NCBI GenBank assembly: GCA_964030475.1
Contig: CAXIPT010000001.1
Span: forward strand, 10,204,444-10,268,443
Origin: Tethya wilhelma
Taxonomy: Eukaryota; Porifera; Demospongiae; Tethyida; Tethyidae
Direction of reading: 5' to 3'
Length of the DNA stretch: 64,000 nucleotides
The stretch's first letter is position 1. Each line of letters starts with the position of its first letter. Shown here in pieces: positions 1 to 12,130 of the stretch. A model generated the notes under the pieces. That model saw nothing but the letters and a program-made list of their open reading frames with translations, made no database searches and had not been told where the DNA came from. The translations under genes and the position numbers were made by a program.

Positions 1-101
1 GATACACCACCTGCAGATCCACCCCCTCCTGATACACCACCTGCAGATCCACCCCCTCCTGATACACCACCTGCAGATCCACCCCCTCCTGATACACCAG
101 T
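1..101. repeat. 30-bp tandem repeat, about 3.3 copies
   Basis: The first three units are identical 30-bp copies starting gatacaccacctgcagatc. Read on the minus strand, 30 bp is ten codons and gives a Gly/Ser-rich decapeptide (GGGGSAGGVS). It could be coding repeat of the minus-strand gene that runs off the left edge. The array is cut by the window edge, so its true copy number is unknown. Confidence 0.85.
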
Positions 102-3100
102 ATTGCAAAGCTTGGCAATCTGTGGAAATATTCAAATGATTATTATTGTTCACAGCTTGAACAATAATTAGAGGAAGAAGCTACTAAAGAAGCTAATTGC
201 TCTGCAAGTCTGGTGTTCTGTAGAAATGTTAAATGTTTATAATTCACAAGTTAATCATTTTCTCACTAATGTCCAGATCGTCATGATCAACTTTTGTGTT
301 GGGAGGCTTTAGTGGGGAAAAAGTGAACTGGAAATTATTACTGATGCATGATTAAACATGCTTTAATATGGTCACTGCTTTACTTGGTCTATAAACAAAT
401 TATAAAAGTGTCTATAATAATATCTCTTAGCTTATCAGAGATTTAAACTTTCTAATACTCTCCAGCTTGTCAGCCAAGGATAATAGATTGTCGTGATCAT
501 GCATTTACATGCCGAGTTTTTGAGAATTTAGCTGTACTTACAATACTACTTACAGAGGTCTGGAGCCTGTCCTCCATCAAGGCTAGCTTCTGATCAATCT
601 GTAGAAGTATTGTTAGACTTGTTATGATCATGCATGCACATGCTGAGTTTAGAGAATTTAGCTGTACTTACAATATTACATTGTACTTACAGAGGTCTGG
701 AGCCTGTCCTCTAACAAGGCTAATTTTTCATCTAGCTTCTGTTCGATCTGTAGAAATAATATTGTATATTAGACTTGTCATGATCATACATGTACATGCT
801 GAGTTTTGAGAAATTAGCTGTACTTACAACACTACATTATACTTACAGAGGCCCAGTCTGCAGTCTGCATGATGTATGTACATGCTGCACTACATATTAT
901 ATAAACTCACTATGTCTCCAATTGTGTCATAGTCGACAAACTGAACACCCCCAGAGCTGGAGCCACCACCACCACCACCTGCAGCAATCTGTGGGAATAA
1001 ATATCAGTGATGATCGAGACAGGCATGAACTTCATAATAATAATCTTGAGTTCAAAACCACAAAAATTCACAAGGCACCCACAAATTAATTTTTCGGCAA
1101 TAATCATTGCAAATTTTGGGAGCTTTAAACTTTTCCCCTCAACACATTTTAAAGCATGCATGAATTTCAAATTTCTCACCATTGCTCTCAGTGAGGGCCT
1201 GTGCTGCTGACGGTTGCCCAGCACACCCATGGCAACCTCCTCCACTCTGAAGGCCACATCATCAATCTGTACATATTTGAGACTAAAATAATTATTATGA
1301 ACACTTTTTGAGTACAATCGACCCAGTACAATGAAAATAGCTCAGTACAAAAAGTTTCCAAGTATATAGTATAAAGTATAGTAAAGTATAAAACCTACAT
1401 CTTTCTGCATCTGAAGGAGCTTCGGCTTCTGTGAAATTTCAAAGGAAAAAAAGATTTAATAGTCATTTAATTTTCCTGGCCTTTCGCACAAGCTTATATT
1501 TGAGGTGTACAATGTATAAGGCTGCTGCATAACAATACTAGAGAGTGACAGCCTATGAATAATTATTCAACTGAGTATATGTAAAATAAATCTTCTCACC
1601 AATGCTGCAGTCACTGAGTGGACCTGCCTCTCTTGTACTTGGGTCAGGGTTGACAGCAGCTGCAATCAAAATGAAATATACTGACTCTAAATTAAAATAT
1701 AAGTAGTACACAAATTTAATTTAACATCGATCATTATTTATAAGTATAAAATATAATACCATAATGTTGTTACTTACAGCTAGCAGCAAAAACGGCATAG
1801 TGACAACTAACTTTTAAACTAACAAAATGAGCAAGTATTGTTCAACACTTACATGCTCAGCCAGACCCTGCTCAGTTCTGGAGCTCTCACCGAGGATCTC
1901 ACAGGCCTCATCATGGTCGTCGTCTGTTACAACTATAGATGAAAGAAGGGAGCGAGTGCATTGTCACTATTGTTATGTTCCCAGAAACTAAGAAGGTGAC
2001 AAATTAAAGACTCTCAAGAGTTAAACAATTGTAATAGCTAACAATACGGCTTTGTACAACAACTTAATAACTCTAACAGAACAGAAGTGAACAACTAAAA
2101 CATAACACCTATACATAACACCCAAGCTCTGTTCAGTGAGTCACAACCTGTTCCAACCATGGCGTCAGCAAGGATCCAAAGATGGGTCCTGACATGCCAG
2201 CTGATGTGCTTCTACCTGGAGAGATAGTGTTGCTACTGGATACACTCCACTGACCAATGTCTGCAACACAAGTGAAACGTCTGACGAATCGAGACCCTCT
2301 ACCATGCAGTGAAGATGATGGTTCTTCAAGGCTGGTGTGACAATGATGACCCTCAACAGAAGCCCTACCAACAGCGATCCAAGATGGTTGCTTGCTGTGG
2401 GGGAGTAGAGTTATCATCCCTCAAGCTTGACAAGCTACAGTGTTGGAAGAACTACATCAAGGACACCCTGGTGTTTCCAGAATGAAAAGCCTCGCACGTA
2501 GTGTGGTCTAGTGGCCTGGTATCGACAAGGACATAGAGACAATGGTCAAGAACTGTCATCCTTGTCAGATCAACCGCAAATCACTAGCTCCGGTTCCACT
2601 TCACCCATGGGAATGGCCTGCACGTCCATGGGCACGTATTCACATTGACCATGTGGGTCCATTTATGGACAAGAACTTTCTGGTGGTGGTGGATGCCCAT
2701 TCAGAATGGTTGTAAGTAATTCCAGTTCCAAGTCTAACTTCTCAAGAAACTACTCTCTTCGTCGAATCTTCTCAATTCATGGTTTACCTGAGATGATTGT
2801 ATCGGACAATGGTCCCACTTTTACGATTGCTGAGTTTCAACAGTTTACTCAAAGAAATGGAATTTTCCACGTAACCTCAGCGCCATACCACCCCTCATTG
2901 AAAGGTCTCGCTGAAAGAGCTGTGCAGACATTAATTCAAAGAAGGATAAAAAAGTCAAGATTGGAGACATGGCTACTCGTTTGTCTTGTTTCCTGTTTCA
3001 CTACAGAATAACCCCTCACTCAACTTCAGGTATCTCACCCACAGAGATGTTAGTGGGACGGAAGCCTCGGTCTCATCTGGATTTGCTACATCCCTTGCTC

Positions 3101-6100
3101 GCTTCTTGTGTTCAAGCAAATCAAGTTCGACAGAAAGCTTGGCACGACAAACATTGTCAAGAGAGGAGTTTTCCGTTGATGATGCTGTTTATGTTCGCAG
3201 TCATGCTGCTGGTCCTCAGTGGATCTCCGGGGTCATCACATCTGTAGTTGGACCCATGTCCTTCAACATCACATTGTCTGATGGTCGTGTTGTTCATCAT
3301 CACATCGACCACATCTGTAAATGTACGGACCTTAAGATGAAGACTTGTCTCACTCATTGGCACTTCCAGCTGATGATGTGTGGTTGCCAGAGATACAGAG
3401 TTCTACATCTCCTATAGCTACTCTGGAAGCCATGAATTGTCACCTTCCCAATGACTCTTCGAATCGAGAGACGATGGTCTACTCGGGTTCGTACTGCTCC
3501 TGATAGGTTTGATCCTAGTTCAAACTAAGGCATATGGGGAAATTGTAGTAACTTGGACTTTGAACTGTACACCTGTTTCCATAGTGTAACTACTAATTAG
3601 TGTTAATCTTTAGTCCATTTCGATCCAAATCTCTCCTTCATTCTCACCTGTGATAATATTATGGTGTTCGTGCAGGATGTCACACAGAATGGACGATGGC
3701 TCAGAGCAACCAATTGCCTTCGCCTCTCATTCCCTGGTACTGGCAGAGAGGAAATATACTCAGTTGGATAAGGAGGGCCTTGCAATCGTGTTTGGTATGA
3801 AGAAGTTTCATCACTACCTTTTTGGTCGTCATTTACAGATCCAGTCGGATCACAAACCATACACACCTAAAGAATACAATGAACATGACTAACAAGTAGG
3901 GTGATGTGAGCTGATCTTTGGCTTCTTGGAAGGCTTTTTGCTGTTCTGACCCCCATGTCCACGATACATTCTTCTGGAGTAGCTTGTTGAGAGGAGCAAG
4001 AGTGCTGGAGAGGTTTGGTAGGAATTTTCCATAATAGTTCACCAATCCTAGGAATGAGCAAAGTTGGCCTACATTGGTTGGTGCTGGGGCGCCCGGGCAT
4101 CACAGATGGCTCGTATCTTCTCTTGTATTGGTTGAATACCATAAGCTGATATAATATTATTGTGTCCCAGGTATACTCAACACTGAGTCAACAGACGGCT
4201 GCATAAATGAACATCTACTGAGCTTCAAACGCAAATCAGCCTTGGCTAGTCATGTCAGCACTAGATCTAGAGTTGTGAGATGGTCTTGCTCTGTCTTTCC
4301 AGTGATCAGGATATCGTCAACATGTAGATATTGACATTCAGGATCCCCTGTAGAATTCTTTCCATTGTCCTCTGGAATATTGATGGAGTCGATGTCACAC
4401 CAAATGGCAATCTGTTGTACTGGTATAGCCCCTTGTGTGTGCTGATCACCACATACTTCTTTGACTCGATCCTCATCTAGTATGATCTGTCACGTAGGCA
4501 TGGGTGAGGTCCAACTTAAAGTGGTGAAAGATTGACCACCACCCAGTGAAGCAAGAAGGTCATCCACTTGTGGAAGTGGGTAGGTGTCCAGCTTGGCTGC
4601 TTGATTTACTGTGACTTTGTAATCACCACAGATACAGATGTTCTCATCCTTCTTGATGACAGAAACAATCGGGGCTGCCCAATCAGCGAACTGAACTGGT
4701 GAGATGATTCCCAGAATCTCAAGTCACTCCAACTCCTGCTCTACCTTTGCTTTCAGGGCATAGGGTACCGTACGTGGCTTGCAAAATCTAGGTTGGGCAG
4801 CAGGGTCTACATGGATCTTTGCAGAGACACATCTTTCACTAGTGCCAGTTCATCCTCGAACACTGCCTCATGACACTTTGTTGTGGATGAATCTGATTCA
4901 AATTGTGCCAATCCAACCAGTCTCATCCTAACAGGGAAGGTCCTGAGCCAACAAGTACCAGTTTCACTGTCTGTCCTTGGTAGCATGCTGTGGCAGTAAA
5001 AGCACCTTTGAGTTTGAGTGCCTCTCTTGTGTAAGTGCACAGTCGTTTCTGTGTTGCACGGAGAGGTGGGGCTTGCTATCCTGGCCAAACTAGATTGAAA
5101 ATTTCTTTGCTGACAATTGAGCATGAAGCGCCTGTGTCAACTTCCATTACCAGATCAGCTCCATTGACTTCCAGTGTCACCTTGATTGGCTCTGGTCTGC
5201 TCACTGCATTCACCACTGGGAACATATCGTACGTTGTGGCATGTTCAGCTCCTCCTTCTTCCTGTGGTTGGAGCACATTCTGCGTGCCAGTACGGTGACT
5301 GTTGGATCGGCGTTTGCGACTACCACGAGTTGCAGGCCAGGGGCACTGACTCCGGCCTTGAGTGGAGTCCAGGACTGTTGTTTCAGCTTGGTTTGACAAA
5401 CTCAAGCTAAGTGTCCTTTCTTGTGACAAAAATGGCATTCACTTTCCTTGAAATGGCAGGAATCTGGGGCATGGTTTCCTCCACATCTGTAACACTCATG
5501 TGTAGCTTGTGTCTTCCCTCCCATCGCGTGTATGGGATGTTGCTTCTGAATGTCTTTTGCATGCTGCTCAGCAACTTCAGCAGCTTGTGCTAGCTTAAAA
5601 GCTTTTTTGAAGGTCAATTCAGACTCAGCCAAGAGGCGACGTTGTACCCAATCATCTCTCGCACTACAGACTATGCGGACCGCCGGTCATGTAGATAACA
5701 TGTTACCCAGGGTATTGGCAAACTGACAATGTTCCAAAAGGTTGCGAAGTTTAGCAACAAATTGAGCAATGGTTTCACCAGGCTTTTGAGTGGAACTTGT
5801 ACCATGCACTGTACTGTCACAGAAGGTGTCGGAGTATGGTGATCTTGCACCAGCTGTACGAGTTGTTCAATGTCTGTTGGCTTTGCTAGAGCTACTTGAA
5901 TCGGTAAAGAAAATAGCATTGACTTCTGAACCCGTTACATCTTTCCATGCAGTTGGTCCCCCCAGTTTGCACCAATTAAGATTCTGTCTAAGACCAGCTC
6001 CAGCACACCGACCTTGCCATGACCCACTTTGCACTCTGTTGATCTGCTTTCCTCCATCCTTGTAACCACCATACAGCTTGTTGTTCTATACAAACAAGAC

Positions 6101-9100
6101 TAGGATGTATTGGCTCATGCATACACCCTAGGTTGTGTATATATGACTTCAAAGGCTTGGATAGGGTTTGAGTATTGTATCAGCTGCTTTTCTTTTGATG
6201 TGTAGCTTAACCATGGTACATGGTATTGTGTAATTACGTTGTACATGCTACCTTAATTTGTTTACATTATAACATAGCCCTGTACATGTAATATATATTA
6301 TGTGAATGCTTGCCAGGTGTTATAAGTCTTGTATGTGCATTCTTAGCTGTTCTGATTTGGAAACTAGCTGTCCAACTATTCGCTGAATATCGCACAACAT
6401 CACTGGATCAATGTTAGTTGGTACATTGGGAGTCGATCTGATGAAGTCATATTCTGACTCATCGAGAGCATCCTGCCAGGCATCCTCTTGTTCTTGACTT
6501 GTGATCGCTATCACATGACCCAATGGCGAATTATTTTCTGAGTAGGGGGGTTGGAGCTGTGAGAAGGTCAAAGAGGTGTAGGATTCAAGCTTTGAGAAGG
6601 TCGAGGAAGCGGGTTTGAACTGTGAGAAGGCCAAGGAAGCGGGTTCAAACTGTGAAGAGGTTGAGGAGGCGGGTTCAAACTATGAGGAGGCGGGTTCGGA
6701 CTGTAAGGAGGTCGAGGAGGCAGGTTCGAACTGAGAGGAGGCTGAGGAAGCAGGTTTGAACTGTGAGGAGGTCGAGGAGGCGGGAACAAACTGTGAGGAG
6801 GCAGGTTCAAACTAAGAGGAGGCGGGTTTGAACTGTGAGGAGGTCAAGGAGGCAGGTCGAACTGAGAGGAGGTCAAGGAGGCAGGTCGAACTGAGAGGAG
6901 GTCAAGGAGGCAGGTTCGAACTGTGAGGAGGTCGAGGAGGCAGGTCGAACTGAGAGGAGGTCGAGGAGGCAGGTCGAACTGAGAGGAGGTCAAGGAGGCA
7001 GGTCAAACTGAGAGGAGGTCAAGGAGGCAGGTTCGAACTGTGAAGGGGTCGATGAAGCGAATTCAAACTGTCAGCCGATGAGAAGTTCTTTAAACTCAAT
7101 TCGATGGCTCACTGCTGATCACTTTACAGAACTACAATTGTCATGGATTCCAAAGCAGTGAAGAGGACTATTGTACAGATCATGTTGTAGCTTCTGAACG
7201 GCAGCTTTCTTATCAGATTCCAAGCTCCTCAGTTTGATAGCACACCTTGCTGCTTTTGTGAGTTGTTTACGCATGGCTTCAGTGAGCTTTCCTTTACCCT
7301 TATATGAAGGGTTGTCTTGCACCAGCTTCTCCAATGAAGTACGATAGCACTTTGTGGCATGATTAGCACATTCAATCTTTTGAATAGCATAACCCCATCC
7401 AGGAACACTTGAGACTAGAGACACACACACATGCACGCACACACGCACACGCACACACACAACATGGAACACTTGAGACTAGAGATGGTTAAACTGAGCT
7501 GTCACCATCACCGACGAAACCTAAGTATTGCACTCCATGTATCTCCTCAGCCATTTTAAATCCTTCTACAATGATATCTGTCTCCATCGAAGATGATACA
7601 CCATTCCAATTCTTAAAGCAAATATGTTCTCAAACCACAGAGTCTTCTCTCTTCTCAGACTGGGCACATGTAGCACAATATATACTTGTTTCTCACACTC
7701 CTATGTGAAGAAGCTTCTTTGTTTCCTTTCCAATGATAATTCCAACACCTGACTTGGCATTGTATGAATGCTTGTGAGAGCGTTTGGACCATCCTCCGTC
7801 CACAATGACCGTTATGGCAGGAACACCTTGATGAAAATCACCTCGCTGGATTGCTAGCTCCCTCTCCTCTTCACCTGCTTTCTTGATGTTTTCATGAAGA
7901 ATATCCCACCACCACTGTCCAATCAAACTTTCTGTCTTCATAAATGACTTCTTGGTCATCACAGGGATCCCGAGAATGGCCATACTTTCTTGAAGTGGGC
8001 TGAATCCACCACCAATGCACATTTGACCCCAAACTGCTGCAATGTTGCATTCCCATCGACTCCTACCACTCAGGTGCGCAAAAAAATTTTGGGTGAAGTT
8101 GAAAAGGGGAATTCTTTTCTGCATCCACAACAAGTATGGAAGCTAGCCCACATCTTTGATTCTCACACACAAGTGTGACAGCAGCATGCTGTTCACTGCT
8201 TAAATCCTGATTTGTCACGGCATACTCCTGACATTCGGAGGAACTGGCAGCATGAGCTGTGACTTCTGAGATGTGATCGGACAATTGCTGGAGGTTGATT
8301 ATCCTACTGCTACTTATCAACGTGGATGTCTGTTGCTGGGGAACCATTATTTCTGATCAAGGCTGCAGTCTGTCTCTGTACAAGTGGCTTGCATGGGGGC
8401 CTCTTTCTGCACTTTCCTCTATGTACATTGAAATTTTTGTGGTTCTTCTTGTTACCCGTCACTAAATATTAGCAGAAAAAGTTGTAAGGCAGGGAATTCA
8501 TACTATAAACATGTAGACTTACCTTGCAAAGATATTCAATGAATTGAAGTTGCTGTAGGCTATAGAAATCGTTTGTGTTTCCCGCGTGTTGCTTAGCACC
8601 ACCTACAATTGGCCGGCCGGCCACGTGCTTGCGCAATCACGTGACATTAGCGGGTGTGCTATACAGGAAGAAGGGTCCAATGAGCAAGAGAGTAAGGTGG
8701 ACACCTGTCAAGAGAGTCGTCAGTGACAGTGCCGACTCCAATGGCAGTGAGATAGTCTTCTCACCTGAGGCCTCTGTGACTTGCGATCGTGATGATGGTG
8801 TGCCCAGGCTGCTCAACCATGGTCTCTTAGACTCCCCCATTGCTGCAAGGACTAGACGGAAAACTTTAAAAAAAAATCCAAAAACTTGATTACTATTGAA
8901 ACTGCATATTATTATTATGCTAGCCAGTATTCATTTTTGTGCTAGAACTCTCCCTTGTGGAGGCAGGAAAGAAGAAGAAGAAGAAGAAGAAGAAGAAGAA
9001 GAAGAAGACATTAGCCAATTATTGGCTTTATCATCAAAATAGTGAAGAAGTAGCCGTAAAGTTTTTTGATGTCAAACCTAGACATGAACAAGCCAGTTCA

Positions 9101-12100
9101 TCTTAGTTTTATTGCGTTCAGGGCCTTTTTATTATACTGACAAGGGACTGACAAAGAGATTTTGTGGATTACCCCTTCATGAAACGAACAAGCCATCTGT
9201 ACATTGAGCAGATCAGACCCCTGTGTGAGTTACATGTGACCAAACCACCCTATTTCTCCAAAACAAGTTAGCAATTTTTTAAAAACTCTTCGCTAGACCC
9301 TCATAATTACAGTTGTATTTCTGCATGTCTGCCTTAATTTACTCCAGTAAGGCTACAATTGTAGATATTTGACGTCAAAAAATCAAACGGTTTTTGAGCT
9401 CTTTGATTCAGTTGGCTAATGTTGTGCAAATAACCAAACTTGGCCTAGAGTACAGTAAACTCTAGTAGAATTCGTTTATGAAATCTGAGTGATATACCAT
9501 GAGGGGTTTTTGTAAAATATTGATGAGTGTGCAGTGTGGTCTCGTGATTATTTTGCCTGTATCCTGGAACCTTAATCAAGGAATATTTGAAGGTATACTA
9601 GAAGTCGCAATCATTTTCATAAGGAGCTCAAGTAACTTTAATGATCAATCCATCCAAGGAAAACATTATGTTATGGAAGTGCAGATAATAATATTGTGAA
9701 GAACATAATATAATATGCCCAATAATCAGAAATCTGATTCACACAATTTCGAGAAAACAAAATAAAACTTAATTGCATTCTTTATTCTCAAACTTTGCGA
9801 AGGAGAGATTCATTCAAATCAACAAATATGTACACTCAATACAGAAAAGAAACAGACAAGGAATTGTATGTACGTACATAGTGATACTGAATCATACCAC
9901 CCAGAAACTGAAACCCAAATGGCTTTAGAGGTATAGGCAAATCAAATAATACCTCAGAACTAACTCAAACAAAGATATCGCTTCATATATATACCCAGCA
10001 TCTGAAACAAATTGAAGGAATTATCAACTTAACTAACAGGCACTTATTAATAACTCTAAAACAAAAAGACAATCAATCTAAAACCACCAACCCCACAATT
10101 ATCAAAGAAAACTCAATAGCCTCTTTATCTCTGTTGGGACAAAAAACAATTGCTTTACATGAATTAATCTAACACTTTTGCCACAAACTCCACGTTGACA
10201 ACGAACCAAAACACCCAATTGTAATAAACCTAGTACCCCCCAAAAAATACAATCAAGTGTGAAACATGAAGGTAGTTTACCTCGCTATAATGTCCATAAT
10301 TATGTACACACACAAGGATTGTAAAGCACAATATTATGCTGGAATCAATTCATACATGATCGACAGCAAGACCCATAAAATATCAAATTATACAGCCCAG
10401 GTGCTATAGCAAGGGGCATCATCCAAGCATTCATGATCAACGCTATATTGCCAGGCATGTAATGTGTCTAATAATTTCCGTAAACATACGTACAAAGCAA
10501 TGCATCATTACCTCACCAACTGTGACTATGTAGTCATCCATTATACATAACTGACACAATTATTATAATTATATGTTCCATGATTGTACATGTTTCCCTG
10601 TCGGCTAGCCCCTCTAAGACTTGCCAAGTTCACCACACAATATAGCATTTATATATATGCAACACATAGACGACTGAGGCAAATCCTTAAAGTATGGCTC
10701 AATAGACTTACTGCGAAGAGGGAAGAGCTCCGGTGGCAGTCTACGTAGAGCCTTGTTCCCACGGCTGATGGCCGAGGGAACCACACCTTGATGGACTGCA
10801 AATAATAAAGTGTGTGCAATAATTATAATTTTTAATAGTTATGATCAGACCAAGTCTTAATGTACATGACTGTTCTACATTGGTGTATACATTATGTCAT
10901 ACAAGAAAAACAAAACTGGCTGTAGATGCTAAGCTTATGCATGACATTGTTTTATAGAGACTGTGGAGAAGTTTCAAACTGTAAATAATTATAATAATTA
11001 TTATAAGGAATTGGTGTACTATAAACAATAAGCTTAGATTACTATGAATATCCATTGCTCCCTCATGCAGTAACTTACAGTGTTTTTTTTTCATGTGTAG
11101 AAAATAATTCATCCCTTCCCGCCTGTCGTTGCCTGCCGTCTTGGGTGGGGTAAATTTGACCCTGTACCGTTTGGGCTGCAGTTAAAATAAACGGAATAGT
11201 AACAATATAATGAGGAGTACTAATTGAACAGATTTAGCAGCTAGGAGGAAGATAGTTTCAAGTTGTGGGATGGGGGACTGGGCAGTACTACTACTGCACA
11301 ATGCGGGACATGCTTACTGTGCTTGGGTACAGAGTTTGCAATAATTAATTATTCCCGGTAAAAATTGAGGGGGGGGAAGAGAGAGAGAGAGAGAGCTTGT
11401 GGGTGGGTGTTTCAAATTTCTAGGCCCATTATGTTGTGGAAAACAGGCTATAAACTATTCGATGGTACTACACATTTTTTGGTATCTGTGGTAGCTACAA
11501 TGCACATCAGCCCTAAGGCAGGCTACATAATATTATACTTGTGGGGAGAATATACAACATGTGGGGAGGGCCTGATTTATATGAGAGTGACCTCAAAACA
11601 TGTATACACCTACATCATCAAGACGGCAGGCAGGACAATAAAAGACTCTATTTTTGTTGCGGTCGTGGCCCAGGAATGTTGATACATCCTTCCGCAGGAA
11701 CTGCAAGAATAAAAGATTGAATGATTATAAAAATAATATTATTATAATAATTTTGTAATTCAACGGTTGAACAGGTATAATAATATCGGCTGTGTATAGA
11801 GTTCCGGCAGTTCATATACTTTCCTATTGCTTTGTACTGTTGTTATTATTATCAAATACACACCACAATAATTATTGTAGAGTTAGGTAATAAAAATTTA
11901 TAGTATCCGATTTTGCCGGTACTGTAAAATAACCGGCACCATTGACTACAATGTATTCAGCTTTAGTTTACGGAGCCGGTGCAGTATCCACAGCCTAATA
12001 TAATATACTAGAATAATATTATTGTGTAGCTATAGTACTGTATCACTTATTGCATGTATACAAAACTGAGACTGATAACTTACAGGGGCGACTGGTGGCC

Positions 12101-12130
12101 GTCCTGCCATTTCGGGAGGTGGAGGGCACA
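1..12130 (-). CDS. Multi-exon gene of unknown family, zinc-finger-like and coiled-coil, 3' end outside window
   Basis: I do not recognise the family. Twelve minus-strand exons have GT-AG borders and matching phases: 12130-12084, 11700-11614, 11175-11079, 10795-10712, 1932-1853, 1659-1600, 1428-1399, 1266-1180, 988-911, 864-847, 747-691 and 598-554. They encode, in order, a Pro-rich stretch (CPPPPEMAGR), a Cys pair (FYCPACRLDD) followed 30 residues later by HMKKKH (a possible zinc finger), LRRLPPELFPLR, a heptad-like helix (LTQVQERQVHSVTAAL), a conserved block (VAFRVEEVAMGVLG), a Gly/Ser run, and two tandemly duplicated helical exons ending in EDRLQTS. The 5' end and start codon were not found. 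The gap between exons 10795-10712 and 1932-1853 would be an 8.8-kb intron full of transposons; undetected exons inside it cannot be excluded. The exon phases support a real gene, but no homologue was recognised. Confidence 0.55.
490..870. repeat. Tandem duplication of an exon with its flanking introns
   Basis: About 150 bp is repeated two to three times. The segments ending near 600, 750 and 865 share the intron text around gtacatgctgag, tagctgtacttac and the splice sites. The first two copies carry the exons encoding the EDRLQTS helix. The third has kept the donor side but carries a different short exon (TADWAS). This is local exon amplification within the unknown minus-strand gene. Confidence 0.7.
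2195..3530 (+). pseudogene. Retrotransposon integrase region, frameshifted
   Basis: This is the part of a Ty3/gypsy polyprotein that inserts element DNA into the host genome. Visible in order: the linker after RNase H, a HHCC zinc-binding segment (HQGHPGVSRM followed by CHPCQ at about 2450-2570), the catalytic core with a first Asp block (RIHIDHVGPF, about 2636-2665) and a second (IVSDNGPTF, about 2800), the Glu region (about 2890-2930), and a C-terminal SH3-like tail (about 3170-3310, ending VVHHHIDHI). The reading frame changes near 2705 and again near 2970-2990, and stops occur before 2400. It is not expressible as one protein. Confidence 0.8.
3660..3865 (+). pseudogene. Retrotransposon RNase H fragment, inverted relative to the RT
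   Basis: A short piece of Ty3/gypsy RNase H is visible, with the motifs PIAFASHSL, KEGLAIVFG and QSDHKP that typify the domain, which degrades the RNA strand during reverse transcription. It begins inside the domain, ends abruptly at about 3865, and is followed directly by minus-strand RT sequence. Its orientation is opposite to the RT it should continue. Confidence 0.8.
3835..6065 (-). pseudogene. Retrotransposon gag, protease and reverse transcriptase, broken
   Basis: Read on the minus strand from about 6065. A gag-like N-terminal region ends in two Cys-His zinc knuckles (CYRCGGNHAPDSCHF and CHFCHKKGHLA, about 5540-5403). An aspartic protease follows with the active-site triad DTGAS (about 5130). 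Reverse transcriptase follows with a catalytic box of the form YLHVDDILI (about 4340-4310), where Tyr and the Asp pair are separated by two extra residues compared with the usual YxDD. The RT end is at about 4045-3880 (YYGKFLPNLS, APLNKLL). Stops and frame changes separate the blocks, so this is a decayed copy. Confidence 0.78.
6560..7072. repeat. GA-rich minisatellite, 29-30-bp unit
   Basis: Roughly seventeen degenerate copies of a unit of the form gaggaggtcaaggaggcagg followed by ttcgaactgt. The units from about 6836 to 7050 are the most alike; those before 6700 are more diverged. On the minus strand the array reads as Pro/Ser-rich protein (PPRPPHSSN-type) without stops over at least 80 codons. 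It lies between the MULE transposase core and a downstream helical ORF, so it may have been coding in the transposase. Confidence 0.85.
7418..7463. repeat. Imperfect CA repeat
   Basis: Alternating ac/gc/tg dinucleotides interrupt the minus-strand transposase region. This is simple low-complexity sequence. Confidence 0.8.
8575..8889 (+). other. Hypothetical 104-codon ORF, doubtful
   Basis: An open frame of 104 codons lies between the MULE remnant and the GAA microsatellite. The stretch from the internal Met at about 8680 is Arg/Lys-rich with Ser-Asp pairs (MSKRVRWTPVKRVVSDSADS) and ends in a basic tail (RTRRKTLKKNPKT). No family is recognised. It could be a short nuclear-protein fragment, a degenerate exon or chance. 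It has no visible splice sites or neighbours that would confirm it. Confidence 0.2.
8971..9008. repeat. (GAA)n microsatellite
   Basis: Uninterrupted gaa triplets, about twelve units. Confidence 0.95.
9009..10700. other. Non-coding stretch inside the putative long intron
   Basis: AT-rich sequence with no convincing ORF on either strand and no recognisable repeat structure. It lies between the GAA microsatellite and the exon at 10795-10712. Confidence 0.5.
11802..11995. repeat. Dispersed repeat, copy 1 (partner 13745-13915)
   Basis: The segment has agttccggcagttcatatac, then ttttgccggtactg, then ccggcaccattgactacaat. The same three blocks recur in the same order at 13745-13915. The element carries short internal inverted ccgg-containing motifs and is probably a degenerate non-autonomous transposon. 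Ends and target duplication could not be fixed. Confidence 0.6.

Larger units (their letters stand above)
2190..6300. mobile_element. Ty3/gypsy-type LTR retrotransposon, rearranged and decayed
   Basis: All expected parts of a gypsy-like element are present but not in one orientation. Gag zinc knuckles, protease and reverse transcriptase read on the minus strand (about 6065 to 3835). An RNase H fragment (about 3660-3865) and the integrase (about 2195-3530) read on the plus strand. Flipping the RNase H and integrase blocks separately, each in place, restores the normal order, so two adjacent local inversions are the simplest account. Frameshifts and stops occur throughout. No pair of LTRs was confirmed; sequence near 3545-3600 and 6070-6300 may be LTR remnants. 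It lies in the putative long intron of the minus-strand gene. Confidence 0.8.
6320..8350 (-). pseudogene. Mutator-like (MULE) transposase, frameshifted
   Basis: On the minus strand, from about 8347, the text matches the Mutator-like transposase domain family common in invertebrate genomes. It has the segments GGGFSPLQESMAILGIPVM, VIVDGGWSKRSH with the first acidic residue (about 7800), and a degraded stretch around 7680-7500 that still reads like C..C, DIIVEGF and GDGDSS. It continues with KIECANHATKCYR and KLTEAMRKQLTKAARCAI (about 7380-7250). A frameshift lies near 8060-8140 and stops lie around 7690-7500. Downstream in the same direction come a Pro-rich repeat and a helical segment (6634-6320) that may be the C-terminus. 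Element ends were not found. The family assignment is from memory of its motifs. Confidence 0.7.

Noticed and set aside
1..101. Possible CRISPR-like array from regular 30-bp repeats
   Set aside because: Contiguous repeats with no spacers in a eukaryotic context: a coding minisatellite.
2133..2417. Minus-strand ORF of 94 codons
   Set aside because: Shadow of the plus-strand integrase linker of the retrotransposon.
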